DNA of 64,000 nt from Littorina saxatilis. Lineage: Eukaryota > Mollusca > Gastropoda > Littorinimorpha > Littorinidae. Of the stretch, positions 57,701-63,837 are shown one piece after another. The DNA is taken from the NCBI RefSeq assembly GCF_037325665.1, contig NC_090250.1, positions 1,458,957-1,522,956 of the forward strand, written 5' to 3'. The notes under the pieces are model-generated. The model made no database searches and had not been told where the DNA came from. It was given only the letters and a program-made list of their open reading frames with translations. How positions within the stretch are numbered: position 1 is the stretch's first letter; each line of letters begins with the position of its first letter. A program made the translations under genes and the position numbers.

Positions 57701-59513
57701 TAATTTACTTCTATAGTTACTCAGCATGTTGTTGTTGTTTTTTCTCTCAATTTATTCTGTTCTCCTCTGATGAATTGAAACGCTGCATTAACAAACAAGA
57801 ATTACACTGCATACTGCATTCGCTATCTTCCCTCTAAAGCCCTTTTTGTTGTGTCAGTATAAGACCATCAACAAATTTAGACTCCTCGTAAAATAAATGT
57901 GACATTGTAGATGTTCACTGCATGCTGACTACACATTATATTATGATTATATTCACAGGTACTAACTTTGAGTATTTTTCAGACCCCAGCTGGCTGAGAA
58001 GATTGGTTTGGTAATACTCAGACACAACCAGCATGCGCTCTGAAAAAAAGAGAGAAAAAAAAGCAGCATCTCATTTATTGAATAGATATACAAAATGCAA
58101 CTCAAAGCATACTCCTTCAATCCTTACCAGGAAAACAGTTCCACTCACCATCTGAGATCTGGACAGGCTTTTTGAGTTTTATATGAGATAACGCCATCCC
58201 TCCACTTACCAAAAATCAACACCCTGACTTCTAGCTGCGGTGAGCTGTAAGTTGTGAGCTGTAAGTTATGGATGGATTAATTTATTTTTAAAACAACAAC
58301 TTTCTTTCTTTATTTGCTGTTTAACGTCGTTTTCAACCATGATGGTTATATTGCGACGGGGAAAGGGAGGAGATGGGATAGAGCCACTTGTCAATTGTTT
58401 CTTGTTCACAAAAGCACTAATCAAAAATTTGCTCCAGGGGCTTGCAACGTAATACAATGTATTACCTTACTGGGAGAATGCAAGTTTCCAGTACAAAGGA
58501 CTTAACATTTCTTACATACTGCTTGACTAAAATCTTTTCAAAAATTGACTATATTCTATACAAGAAACACTTAACAAGGGTAAAAGGAGAAACAGAATCC
58601 GTTAGTCGCCTCTTACGACATGCTGGGGAGCATCGGGTAAATTCTTCCCCCTAACCCGCGGGGGGCAAAACAACAACACTTGTCGCTTTTACACAATTAA
58701 TTCATGAAAAAATGTCCCACTGTGCACAGAGAAATCACGCAGGTTGTTCATTTTTGGTATATGACCAAGTAGAGGGACGGTCGTAAAAGTCTATCCAGAT
58801 CTGTGGCTCTTTACACCGGAAGGAGCATGCCTTTAAATAATAAAGTGGGCTCCAATACTTTCAATTTCTCTGAAAGATATCCTTCCAAAGCAAATTTTGG
58901 AGACATTACTAACGATGTTTTTTTAAACATTTTGTTCAAATGGTAGTCATAAAAAATCCTCTTTGTAATGTCAAAGGTAGTCATAAAAAATCCTCTTTGT
59001 AATGTCAAAGTTGCATGTTTTGATTTAGCAATATCCAGGTACCGACAGATGTCTGTGTCTGGGAATAACACTGTTACAGCTTCACCTCTTAATTAATATT
59101 GTAGGTACGTGTCTGGGAACAACACTGTTACAGCTTCACTTCTTAATATTGTAGGTACTTACCATGTTTTGATTTAGCAATATCCAGGTAGCGACAGATG
59201 TCTGTGTCTGGGAATTACACTGTTACAGCTTCACCTCTTAATATTGTAGGTACTTACCATGTTTTGATTTAGCAATATCCAGGTAGCGACAGATGTCTCT
59301 TAAATATTGTAGGTACTCACCATGTTTTGATTTAGCAATATCCAGGTACCGACAGATCTGAGGATGCTGAAGAGTGGCAAGAACCTGGAAACGTCCCATC
59401 ACTTTGATGGAGTTGGGTGTCAAAGGCAAGCCATTTGGGCCGCATTTGTCATTTGGGTGACTGGCTGCGTAGAACGTTGTCACCCCAAAGTCTGCCTTTC
59501 CCAGTGTCGTCAT
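22794..59513 (-). CDS. TBCK: TBC domain-containing protein kinase-like protein, complete (25 coding exons)
   Basis: Coding exons in transcript order: 59321-59513, 57967-58039, 57249-57363, 54337-54410, 52660-52801, 51879-51948, 51697-51752, 51388-51449, 50777-50834, 49731-49812, 45410-45548, 43654-43753, 36905-36954, 36174-36276, 32949-33083, 32496-32558, 31891-32068, 30889-30972, 30322-30407, 29590-29626, 29159-29320, 28604-28776, 26978-27153, 26245-26404, 22794-22904. The 2682-nt sum is 893 codons plus TAA, with every phase matching, equal to the human length as I remember it. Identity rests on blocks such as [38 protein letters not shown] and [11 protein letters not shown]. Known role: the Rab GAP-like subunit of the endosomal, Rab5-linked FERRY mRNA-transport complex, also tied to mTOR signalling. 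An acceptor at 59545-59546 implies a 5' UTR intron. Donors are GT throughout; the weakest is exon 23 (GTATCC). Confidence 0.96.
22939..23299 (-). mobile_element. SINE-B 34 nt upstream of TBCK exon 25
   Basis: TSD ACAAAGGGAATGA at 22926-22938 and 23300-23312. Sits in intron 24 close to the branch-point zone. Confidence 0.93.
23347..24358. mobile_element. P-MITE interrupted by E element
   Basis: TACAGTGGGACCCCC on the left, GGGGTACCACTGTA on the right, with AGGTCTTAAAATGGGGGTAA inside; the E element occupies 23454-24318. Confidence 0.8.
23454..24318 (-). mobile_element. E element, second copy
   Basis: Reverse orientation to 18842-19672, same order of blocks (CGCGTAAGGCG, ATATGTTTTTGGAATCAG twice, GACGTCATCAAAG, (CA)n). 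Confidence 0.82.
24935..25270. repeat. Locally duplicated segment
   Basis: GATTCTGGTGCCGGGAATGTG and GATTCTGGTGCCTGGAATAT open two diverged copies; ACTGTAAATACTGTGACAGC occurs twice. Confidence 0.7.
25427..25830. repeat. Direct tandem duplication, ~201 bp x 2
   Basis: GACATTTTCAATAGCATACC begins both copies (25427 and 25628); nearly identical, so recent. Confidence 0.93.
26112..26231 (+). mobile_element. SINE-A 3' fragment next to TBCK exon 24 donor
   Basis: GGCAGGGTAAAAACAGTCAT, GGGAGTTTCAGCCCATGAAC and a GAAGAAGAAG tail. The donor of exon 24 (26239-26244) is about 8 nt away. Confidence 0.75.
26643..26905 (+). mobile_element. SINE-G, tRNA-derived
   Basis: Head GGTAGCTCAGTTGGTAGAGC and GGTTCGAATCCCGCC (boxes A and B), then GGTATCCATGTCCCACCCTC and GGTGGCTGATTACACCTAAA. 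Related minus-strand pieces at 34575, 52945 and 53812. Confidence 0.8.
27414..27670. mobile_element. MITE with ~39-bp TIRs
   Basis: TATGTGACCCTCCACCACG at the left and its inverse at the right; the inverted match continues through GAATGAGTCGCATGTCACC with a mismatch or two. No ORF. Confidence 0.88.
27690..27774. mobile_element. P-MITE right end
   Basis: AAGTCTTAAATTGCAGG, a G-run and GGTGGGTTCAACTGTA. Confidence 0.6.
27796..28356. mobile_element. TIR DNA transposon remnant, ~560 bp
   Basis: TACCGTACTTTCCGGGT at the left is exactly inverted at the right end (ACCCGGAAAGTACGGTA); the GGCGCACC/GCGCCTTATG inner ends also pair. TA flanks. No transposase seen. Confidence 0.8.
28399..28579. mobile_element. 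P-MITE, near-complete 181-bp copy
   Basis: Both TIRs present (TACAGTGGAACCCCCC, GGGGGGTTCCACTGTA). Ends 18 nt from the exon 22 donor of TBCK. Confidence 0.9.
29023..29130. mobile_element. P-MITE right half
   Basis: CAGAAAATCTGTAAAATCAAG, GAAGTCTTAAATCGGGGG, GGGGGTTCCACTGTA. About 22 nt from the exon 21 donor. Confidence 0.8.
29159..36954 (-). CDS. TBCK: TBCK exons 13-21: linker and TBC Rab-GAP domain
   Basis: Residues about 389-688. The TBC dual-finger residues are present: the arginine finger in IEVDIPR (R512; family motif IxxDxxR) and the glutamine finger in VYWQG (Q547; family motif YxQ). Downstream blocks [40 protein letters not shown] and [11 protein letters not shown] follow the human order. 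Catalytic residues being intact suggests retained Rab-GAP capacity; this is inference. Exon 13 (50 nt) lies only 12 nt from the inverted repeat that bounds the region holding the 5.4-kb element. Confidence 0.94.
30035..30255 (-). mobile_element. Composite SINE: Leu-like head with SINE-A 3' half
   Basis: On the minus strand it starts GGGTGCACTGGCCTAGTGG, unlike SINE-A, then joins the SINE-A body at AGTTCGGTGGGTTATAGAAA. TSD ATTCAAGATCT / ATTCAACATCT. Confidence 0.82.
30471..30592. mobile_element. F-MITE right half
   Basis: GGACAGGAGCACAAGTGG, AAAAGCAAGGGAGGTCACTC, GAGTTATTTCCAAATATCGTCTATT. Confidence 0.7.
30728..30790. repeat. Dispersed repeat fragment (CTCAAAGCGCTTTACAA)
   Basis: TTATGTAGCG...GCTCAAAGCGCTTTACAATG, also at 57390-57450; a motif widely dispersed in marine invertebrate DNA. 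Confidence 0.55.
31322..31766 (+). mobile_element. SINE with unique GC-rich head and (AAG)n tail
   Basis: Starts AGGGGTGTTGCAGGTAGC, ends GGAACGCAGAAGAAGAAGAA. TSD GTTTTGTCAA at 31312-31321 and 31767-31776. Confidence 0.85.
32101..32250. mobile_element. P-MITE left part
   Basis: TACAGTGGAACCCCCTTTTTAAG and a decayed interior. Starts 33 nt from exon 17 of TBCK. Confidence 0.7.
32270..32446. repeat. CA microsatellite, ~175 bp
   Basis: (CA)n with regular ACTC and GCAC interruptions. Confidence 0.95.
32681..32820. repeat. CAGA then CA microsatellite
   Basis: (CAGA)n at 32681-32722, then (CA)n and C-runs. Confidence 0.9.
33437..33586. mobile_element. Fold-back element
   Basis: CTAAATGCATACGACATG and TTATACAGAACCA on the left pair with their complements on the right; the left arm has a 20-nt insertion holding GTAAGCGAGAG. 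Confidence 0.75.
33602..34014 (+). mobile_element. Long chimeric SINE: SINE-A head, other core, (GATT)n tail
   Basis: Head GGCGGGGATATAGCTCAG as SINE-A, then the core of the SINE at 51 (GTGCACGTTAAAGATCCCAC, CTTGGAATAATAGGCCGTG) and tail GCGCGATATAAGCC...TTGATTGATTGAT. Confidence 0.88.
34076..34371. mobile_element. P-MITE with internal 75-bp tandem repeats
   Basis: Three copies and a part of a 75-bp unit (TTTTAAGACTCCCTCC...CATAACCTCTGTAAAATTAC), closing with GGGGGTTCCACTGTA. Confidence 0.9.
34575..34800 (-). mobile_element. SINE-G fragment
   Basis: Minus-strand GGACTTGTGATCGAGAGGTC and GGTATCCATCTCCCACCCCC; ends at the GTGTTTAGGTGG motif. Confidence 0.7.
34810..34945 (-). mobile_element. 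SINE-A/H fragment
   Basis: GCACACGGGGGTGTTGGGAC, GAGGAGAGTCTGCACAAAGT, GACTCTGGGAAATAAATCAC on + is the complement of the SINE-H core. Confidence 0.65.
35066..35314. repeat. 27-bp satellite, ~9 copies
   Basis: AGGTTGACAGTATGGGAAAG plus GCAATTC; first and last units have TTCACAG. Because 27 is a multiple of 3, all frames without a stop stay open, making spurious ORFs. Confidence 0.97.
35743..35777 (-). repeat. Partial duplicate of TBCK exon 14 3' end plus donor
   Basis: TACCTGGTACTCAATGTCTC, TTTCTCTGACGATGA repeats 36171-36205 with few changes. On the gene strand it encodes [10 protein letters not shown] and is followed by GTATGC. It lies in intron 14. Confidence 0.8.
35933..35966. mobile_element. 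F-MITE end
   Basis: AATAGACGATTTTCGAAAAT then AACTCTGTCAGGAT. Confidence 0.7.
35969..36122. mobile_element. Fold-back element, ~42-bp arms
   Basis: CAGTCTGGAGGACTAGGAGC...CTGCAGACAAG mirrored by CTGTCTGCAG...CTCCTCCAGACCG. Ends about 50 nt from exon 14 of TBCK. Confidence 0.85.
36327..36510. mobile_element. DNA transposon remnant (AACCTGCCCTTGTGACCACC)
   Basis: The left end GTCAAACCTGCCCTTGTGAC and a right part GGACGGTCGTTATGAACAGG look like TIR ends of another pogo-type MITE. Confidence 0.45.
40716..41230. repeat. 173-bp tandem repeats inside the large element
   Basis: GGCAACGTCCGGTCAACCCC begins copies at 40716, 40889 and 41062; the third is truncated and has a further internal duplication. 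Confidence 0.92.
41795..42400. repeat. ~200-bp degenerate tandem repeats, three copies
   Basis: Each copy has AATGGCGGCCA (or GTGGCGGCCA), GTCCAAA(A)CGGAC, TTCCTGTCAAA and ACCAACTA...AAGCAG in order. Confidence 0.8.
42897..43521. mobile_element. P-MITE split by SINE-C
   Basis: TTTTAAAACCCTGTTCTCTC on the left, GGTCTTAAAAGGGGGGGTTC then CGTTGTA on the right; the insert is at 42974-43449. Confidence 0.8.
42974..43449 (-). mobile_element. SINE-C-like retroposon, ~475 bp
   Basis: On the minus strand it starts CCGCAGTGGGGCACTGCGG and ends GGACGTTAAGCAACAAATAA with a CAAA tail. TSD GAACTCATTCGTTT on both sides. Nearly identical to 45611-46085. Confidence 0.88.
43912..43990. mobile_element. F-MITE fragment
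   Basis: GAAATAACTCTGTATGGG, GGAAGAGTTCTATTCCTTG, AGTGAGGCAAAAC. Confidence 0.55.
44021..44428. repeat. 21-bp satellite, ~19 copies
   Basis: TGCATATCTCAACAAAGTAC plus G. Two shortened units break the register near 44204 and 44243. Unit length divisible by 3 gives long spurious ORFs. Confidence 0.96.
44495..44541. mobile_element. P-MITE right end
   Basis: GTGCAGGTCTGAAAAGATAG then GTTCCACTGTA. Confidence 0.55.
44561..44860. mobile_element. Fold-back element split by a SINE-A fragment
   Basis: Arms GATCCAAACATGGCTTTTGG...GGAAGTTTATTCCACGAGCC and the mirrored right arm ending AGGCATGTTTGGATC; the SINE-A piece 44595-44725 sits in the left arm. Confidence 0.8.
44595..44725 (-). mobile_element. 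SINE-A, 5' truncated
   Basis: Only the 3' ~130 nt. TSD GCTTTTGGTCAAT at 44582-44594 and 44726-44738. Confidence 0.9.
45611..46085 (-). mobile_element. SINE-C-like retroposon, second copy
   Basis: TSD CCCCCTGTTAAG at 45599-45610 and 46086-46097. Differs from 42974-43449 at only a handful of sites, so recent. Confidence 0.9.
46269..46377 (+). mobile_element. Short poly(A)-tailed retroposed insert of unknown source
   Basis: About 85 nt (GATGGGGATGGAGCAGTGAG, GGACGGGGCGGCGTGAGAGC) followed by an A-run; TSD AAGACCCTCTTTTC at 46255-46268 and 46378-46391. Confidence 0.75.
46420..46796 (+). mobile_element. SINE-A, full length
   Basis: Head GGGCGGGGATGTAGCTCAG to GAACGCAGAAGAAGAAGAAG tail. TSD AAAGGAAGCTC at 46409-46419 and 46797-46807. 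Confidence 0.95.
46970..48904. other. TBCK intron 10, left part
   Basis: No exon recognised. A GAACGCAGAAGAAG run near 47247-47277 is a bare SINE tail. A minus-strand 92-codon ORF (47444-47722) with two hydrophobic stretches lies here without splice or homology support. Confidence 0.45.
48905..49247 (-). mobile_element. SINE-A, full length
   Basis: TSD GCAAGCTCCAGTG (48892-48904) and GCAAGCTACAGTG (49248-49260); head at the right with GCTACCGACTGAGCTACATC. Confidence 0.93.
49252..49674. mobile_element. P-MITE split by SINE-H
   Basis: CTACAGTGAAACCCTTTTTT on the left, GGGGGGTCCACTGTA on the right; about 56 nt from TBCK exon 10. Confidence 0.75.
49314..49576 (-). mobile_element. SINE-H, full length
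   Basis: Minus strand head GGGCGGGGAAATAGCTCAG, body as at 12009, 3' end CATGAGGGTAACCTCACAGG and a GGATAAG-type tail. TSD AAAAAGGATA. Confidence 0.88.
49731..59513 (-). CDS. TBCK: TBCK exons 1-10: pseudokinase domain
   Basis: Residues 1 to about 308. The kinase fold is recognisable but the catalytic residues are not: the HRD triad reads H114-R115-S116 with N121 kept (HRSLSLDN), the DFG motif reads E134-Y135-G136, and no glycine-rich loop is visible in exon 1. The APE motif is intact (A158-P159-E160), followed by [13 protein letters not shown]. This matches the known pseudokinase character of TBCK (HRA and KFG in the human protein, as I recall). Exon 1 carries extra partial copies of its own 3' end downstream (59014-59320). 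Confidence 0.93.
49940..50730. repeat. Compound CT/CA minisatellite, ~0.8 kb
   Basis: CACACCATTCTCTCTCTC and CACACCATAATCTCTCACAC blocks alternate, ending in pure (CA)n. Begins about 128 nt from TBCK exon 10; its right edge is 47 nt from exon 9. Confidence 0.95.
52204..52253. mobile_element. P-MITE/pogo-type left end
   Basis: TACAGTGGTACCTCGGCTTT, a TIR variant closer to Tigger/pogo ends. Confidence 0.5.
52254..52510. mobile_element. F-MITE, full copy with long inverted arms
   Basis: GAATTAACTCTGTGTGCTTT...TTGAGGCAAACTTTCCC mirrored by GGGAAAGTTTGCCTCAA...CTGACAGAGTTATACCTGAG; a nested palindrome GCATATAATGC lies near the centre. Confidence 0.78.
52945..53010 (-). mobile_element. SINE-G fragment
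   Basis: GTGGTGACACGGGGGTAGG, GGATACCGTCTCTGCAC on +, the complement of the SINE-G core. Confidence 0.6.
53050..53180. repeat. GA microsatellite
   Basis: (GA)n with AAAG and GGG interruptions, pure from about 53116. Confidence 0.95.
53181..53795. repeat. Pair of ~135-bp direct repeats
   Basis: ATTGACCCAGAGATACAA...CCCGACTTGTTTGTAAGACA...(CAAA)n...GTGAATCCAGTAAGCCCCAT at 53181-53315 and 53656-53795. Confidence 0.85.
53812..53985 (-). mobile_element. SINE-G, near full length
   Basis: On +: GTATGCGTGTTTAGGTGG, GGATACCATCTCTGCGTC, GGATTCGAACCCGCGACC (B box complement), TGAACTACTACCTGAGCTAC (A box complement). Confidence 0.8.
54688..54735. repeat. CA microsatellite
   Basis: (CA)n of about 45 nt. 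Confidence 0.9.
55310..55468 (+). mobile_element. SINE-B 3' half, diverged
   Basis: CAAGCCTCTGGAGTAAATTT, GTGAACAAGAAACAATTGAC, then CGCGATGTAAAGTTGAATAG and a decayed tail. Confidence 0.7.
55480..56580. other. G+T-rich ~1.1-kb stretch with GTTTAGTTAGGTCT repeats
   Basis: The + strand is rich in G and T with several copies of TTTAGTTAGGTCT (55986-56092) and a GGAATAAAAG motif near 56481. No ORF with a known domain. See the rejected solo-LTR reading. Confidence 0.45.
56594..57003. mobile_element. P-MITE split by SINE-A
   Basis: TACAGTGGAACCTCCCTC on the left, AAATTGGGGGGTTCCACGG on the right; insert 56729-56972. Confidence 0.82.
56729..56972 (-). mobile_element. SINE-A, 5' truncated
   Basis: Lacks the tRNA head. 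TSD GAGGGAGTCTT at 56718-56728 and 56973-56983. Confidence 0.92.
57385..57450. repeat. Dispersed repeat fragment (CTCAAAGCGCTGTACAA)
   Basis: AATATTTGTAGAGCGCATG...CTCAAAGCGCTGTACAATC, as at 30728. Confidence 0.55.
57593..57690 (-). mobile_element. SINE-A 3' fragment
   Basis: CTGCGTTCATGGGCTGAGAC, TTTTTACGTGTATGACCG, ACCCCGCCATTTCGGC. Confidence 0.8.
58301..58666 (-). mobile_element. SINE-B, full length
   Basis: TSD AAAACAACAAC at 58290-58300 and 58667-58677. Confidence 0.93.
58942..59009. repeat. 34-bp direct tandem duplication
   Basis: GGTAGTCATAAAAAATCCTC...GTCAAA twice. Confidence 0.93.
59014..59320 (-). repeat. Tandem partial copies of TBCK exon 1 3' end plus donor
   Basis: The last ~39 nt of exon 1 (encoding [12 protein letters not shown]) recur at 59258-59296, 59163-59201 and 59014-59052. 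The first two keep a downstream GTAAGT donor and an upstream AG; the third has lost the donor. The array unit is about 95 bp and includes intron sequence (CACTGTTACAGCTTCACCTC). Confidence 0.9.
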
Positions 59514-60338
59514 GATGGCTGATTCAGGCTATGTACATCCGTCCCTAAAAAGTAAAATAATGATATTGACCCTCAGTACTAGCAACGGATCGCTGAATTA
59601 ACTTACAACTTTCTGGTATTGATCATCGACACTGTTGACCTTTAAAACTAAAAGTCGAAATATGCTCTACTGATGTATATTATATACCTCATGTTGACAA
59701 GATTAATCCGTGGCAAGAATTGCTTGCGGCTAGCCTTCTCACTCTATATATATAATGTAAGACAGCAAGAGTGTATATGAAATTAAAACGATTTTGCCGC
59801 TAGCTCAGCAGAAAATTCAACACGATCTGTTAATCATTACTTAATGTTAATACTGAAAAAGTCGTCTGCACAGTAAACTGCTGTGAACAATTAATCGGAT
59901 TAGTATCTGTGCAGTAACCATTTTTTCTCGCATAGTAGGCTCACCTACTCTTGTCAAATCCTAGCGTTCCTCGCAGTAATTAAGATTAGAATAGACCTTT
60001 AATTTACGGCATCTGAGCCGGTATTGCAAGATAGCTGCGAAACATGTTATGCTTTGAAAGTCACGAGAACTATAATATGATCTTCGGCCTTTGCTATGCT
60101 TTGAAGTTTGCCAGAGCTTGCGAGAACTTGAAATACTGATAGGGTCTATTCCCCAGTAAACACTACTTCCTTGCCCCACTCGCCAAATCTAGCTGCTAAA
60201 CGGGGGACTGATCTCGACCAGCTCTAGACTCTAGTGCATGCGTAGCAGAGCCCCCAAAACACTTAAGAAATCAAAATGGTCTAAGTGTAAAAAAACAACC
60301 CACCTGAACATGTCTTCTCACTACGGATTTTAATGACC

Positions 60339-60447
<109 letters not shown>

Positions 60448-60884
60448 GTTGATGCACTCATCTAATTGAAAAAGAAAAGGCAATTGCGAAAACCTTATCT
60501 ATAGATGCAATTAGTCACAGCGAACAGATCCATACCTACATGCATGTTACAACCCCGCTTGCTAATGTCGATGAAACAATGATTCGCAGACAGCCCAAAA
60601 AAACACCCCTCTGGCCACAGCAATCTTCTGAGAGAAGGAAGATAAGTGCGAGGTCAAGGACGATCCAGAAAAATAAAAAATCGTAAATTCCTTATGCAAA
60701 ATAGAGACTAATCAAAGCTTTCTGAGATTAAAAAAACTTTACTTTCACTCCCTTGTTTTATTTACTTAAATAATTTACAGCAGTAGATTTATCATTATTA
60801 TATATCTTTCAAAATGTTTTAATTTACTTCGGAATAAATCCTGTTGTTTACATTAGTTACAGGAAGTGATGTTATCTCAAGCCA

Positions 60885-60966
60885 GAACGTGTTGTAAACT
60901 GTGCCTGTGTTCTCAGCTTACTTATCGTCCCTTTTTTACGCAGAAGTATATTTGACGCAAATTCAG
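60885..60966 (+). other. Candidate non-coding first exon of DNAAF6 (3' boundary only)
   Basis: The sequence ends CAAATTCAG followed by GTATGTATAT, a strong 5' splice site, upstream of the coding exon that begins after the acceptor at 61819. The 5' boundary is arbitrary. Confidence 0.25.
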
Positions 60967-61113
60967 GTATGTATATCGTGTACAATCAGATTCCAAATAA
61001 CTCTCACTGACTTGATGCTTATTAATCAATTTGTTTCGTCTTTAATTTGGGGAATTATGGAACATCCTTGTCTGGTTTTTTTACTGTCAGAATCTTTCTA
61101 CATTCACTGATTC

Positions 61114-61118
<5 letters not shown>

Positions 61119-61179
<61 letters not shown>
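61119..61179. repeat. CA microsatellite
   Basis: Pure (CA)n of about 60 nt. Confidence 0.95.
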
Positions 61180-61181
<2 letters not shown>

Positions 61182-61447
61182 TACATTTTCAAACCAAACT
61201 GAACAGAAGTACTGTACTTTAAAACGATTTTTGTGTCAGAACAAAATTTGTGTTCTCACAAAAATTACCGTTCTTACCTGAATCCTACTATCAGCTAAGT
61301 GAAACCATGAATGTCAGTATCTGTATTAATGGATGTCTCACGTGAGTTTAATATAGTTATTGATTTGTTTAATTTTTGTTATATCAATAAGTGTCATCCA
61401 GATGTTGTCATATTTGAAGAAAACAAGTACTTTCATAATCTATTTAA

Positions 61448-61791
61448 GGCAACAAAAACAAAAAAAATGTCTGTTTACGGTAACCCGACCGACCCTAGTT
61501 TTTAGGCCCGACCCTAATGGTTTTTTTGGATCGTCTGAAAAAGAAAAAAAACCCGCATCCAAAATAGAGCTGTTTGCGCTCAAACAGCAGACGACAGAAG
61601 GGAGGTAAGCTCAAAGTACTGTTAGGAGTAAAGGGTCGTCACTTGTGTTACTTCCTTTCAAAATGGATGCACGCAGTGGTGTTCAAAAATGAAAAAAAAA
61701 AAAATTTGAAAAAAAAGGGAAAAAAAAAGCCGACCTACCGACCCTATTTTTTCACCCTATGTTACCGTAAACAGACCTTTTTTTTTGTGCC
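61448..61791. mobile_element. PIF/Harbinger-like MITE
   Basis: Ends GGCAACAAAAAC...TGTCTGTTTACGGTAAC and the inverse GTTACCGTAAACAGACC...TGTGCC; TAA TSD at 61445-61447 and 61792-61794. Ends 28 nt before the acceptor of the DNAAF6 start exon. Confidence 0.82.
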
Positions 61792-61828
61792 TAATATTCA
61801 TTATCATTGATTGTTTCAGATTTTCACC

Positions 61829-63828
61829 ATGTCCTGGGAATGGGCCGGAGCAGACATCAATGGCATTGCCAATCTCCTGAATATTGCAGATGACCGAGAA
61901 TCAGATAGTGATGAAGATATGAAGGTATTTTTCTTGGTTGAGATACTTGTAAAATAGTTTTATCTCTCTGTGCCTGTCTCTCTGTTTCTGTCTCCCCTCT
62001 CTCTTTCATACATGAGATTTTTAGGAGGTATGGTTTTAGGTGAAATTATTTGTTGAGCATTAAATAAATTGAAAAATTTCTTCTGTGCTTATATTTGCTT
62101 TTCAGCTAAAACAGACGTACATTTTAACAAAGATATGTTGTAGATCTATGCATGTTTTTATACCTTTTTGTATATATGTTCATAAACCTGACACAAGAAA
62201 GTTTACATAACTTTCTTTCTTTCTTTATTTGGTGTTTAACATCGTTTTCAACCATTCAAGGTTATATCGCGATGGGGAAAGGGGGGAGATGGGATAGGGG
62301 AAAGGGGGGAGATGGGATAGACCCACTTGTTAATTGTTTCTTGTTCACAAAAGCACTAATCAAAAAATTGCTCCAGGGGCTTGCAACGTAGTACAATATA
62401 TGACCTTACTGGGAGAATGCAAGTTTCCAGTACAAAGGACTTAACATTTCTTACATACTGCTTGACTAAAATCTTTACAAACATTGACTATATTCTATAC
62501 AAGAAACACTTAACAAGGGTAAAAGGAGAAACAGAACAGTTAGTCGCCTCTTACGACATGCTGGGGAGCATCGGGTAAATTCTTTCTCGTCCCAACCAAT
62601 ATGGGACTCCCCCTAACCTGCGGGGGGTGTTTACATAACTGAAGCCACTTGTATCATGCAGGCCTAAAAGTGGCGAGTAGAAATGTTCATCTACTCGCCA
62701 AATGCGAGTAAAAAGGCTGAAAACAAATTGTTGGTTTGTCTAGTAAAGTTTGCTCTCTGGCTACTACATCTTCAGAATCACTAGCCAAAGCCAAGTACAC
62801 CATTTGTTGGACTTTCAGGGCTGTCATGCTCTGTTGATGTTCATTGAAAACATGAAAACTGTAACATTATTGTTCAAAATAAAAGACAATATGAAGTGTT
62901 TTCTGTTGACAGCCAGATTGTTCAGTGGCAGCACTGGGACCGGGAGATGTTGGTCCAGTGAAACATACATCACAGCCTTCAAGCAGGAAAGGTATGGTTA
63001 TGTTATGTTTCTGCCCTCAAAGTGTACATGCACTGCATGCCATTTTTTTTTGTTTTTTTTTTGGGCCTTAGCCTCTGTGACAGAATTCGTGTGTGTGTGT
63101 GTGTGTGTGCGCGCGCATGTGTGTGTGTACTTCCATTTCTGAACGAATGCTTCACAAATTTTGTGTGTGTGTTCATGGCACCCATGAAAAAAAGTTAGGG
63201 TAAATTCAGAGATGCCTAATGACTAGCAACTGTGACAGGATAAGCCAGGCAATATTCCCGTGTGATCCTCATCATCATACTGAATGAATCTTGACATTGT
63301 CACATGTGACGTCACTTCCTAGATCTGGAATATGCCATAAGTCAAAGTCTTCTTTTTCTCCTTAGTGTAATGTCAGCAATGTTTTGGTGGTTTGGGTGGA
63401 AGTTATGCTATTGACAAAACACTTACACCAAAAAGACAATTCTTCTGCAATGATATTCAAAGCAAACAGGTTTCTCTGCAAAGATTACGTTTCCCATAAT
63501 TGTAGTAATGATTTTTCATGTGTTTATGAGAAGCCATAGTTTCAAGTGGCGGATATAAATTTGCCTCTTGATGAGCTGTGACAATGTCAAATAACAAAGA
63601 GTTAAATTATGACGACATTCCTTAAGTGGAGAGTTACAATTTGATTGAATAATTGGATTTATGTGTAATGATATATATATATATGAAAAGATTAATTGTA
63701 CAATGTACTTGCTATTTTGTGTTATTTACAGAGGTTGAGAAGAAGAACACAAAGGATATCTGGGATGCTGACGAAGTTCCAGAGGGTGCCGAGTATGAAA
63801 CTCTCTATGACCCAAGACCGGAACCAGA
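61829..63828 (+). CDS. DNAAF6: Dynein axonemal assembly factor 6 (PIH1D3), 5' part; continues beyond window
   Basis: Exons 61829-61924, 62913-62991, 63732-63828 (GT-AG, phases 0, 1, 2); the third ends at a GTGAGT donor and the gene runs off the window. The encoded start has INGIANLLNIADDRESDSDE, then ALGPGDVGP, then DIWDADEVPEGAEYE. These line up with human PIH1D3 segments I recall (SKLLNPEEEDDSD, AMGPGNIGP, DIWNSEEIPEGAEYD). The PIH/CS core itself lies to the right of the window. Known role: cytoplasmic co-chaperone with HSP90 in pre-assembly of axonemal dynein arms, so expression is expected in ciliated cells and sperm. An acceptor at 61818-61819 just before the ATG implies a non-coding first exon. 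Confidence 0.9.
62213..62628 (-). mobile_element. SINE-B, long-head subfamily
   Basis: TSD GTTTACATAACT at 62201-62212 and 62629-62640; head carries the same extra segment as 9834, and an internal GGGGAAAGGGGGGAGATGGG block is doubled. In DNAAF6 intron 1. Confidence 0.93.
62992..63731. other. DNAAF6 intron 2
   Basis: Contains a (GT)n at 63090-63128 and nothing else recognised. Confidence 0.6.
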
Positions 63829-63837
63829 GTGAGTTTG

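Noticed and set aside
61311-61810. Overlapping + strand ORFs just upstream of DNAAF6
   Set aside because: They run through the PIF/Harbinger-like MITE and end before the splice acceptor of the true start exon.
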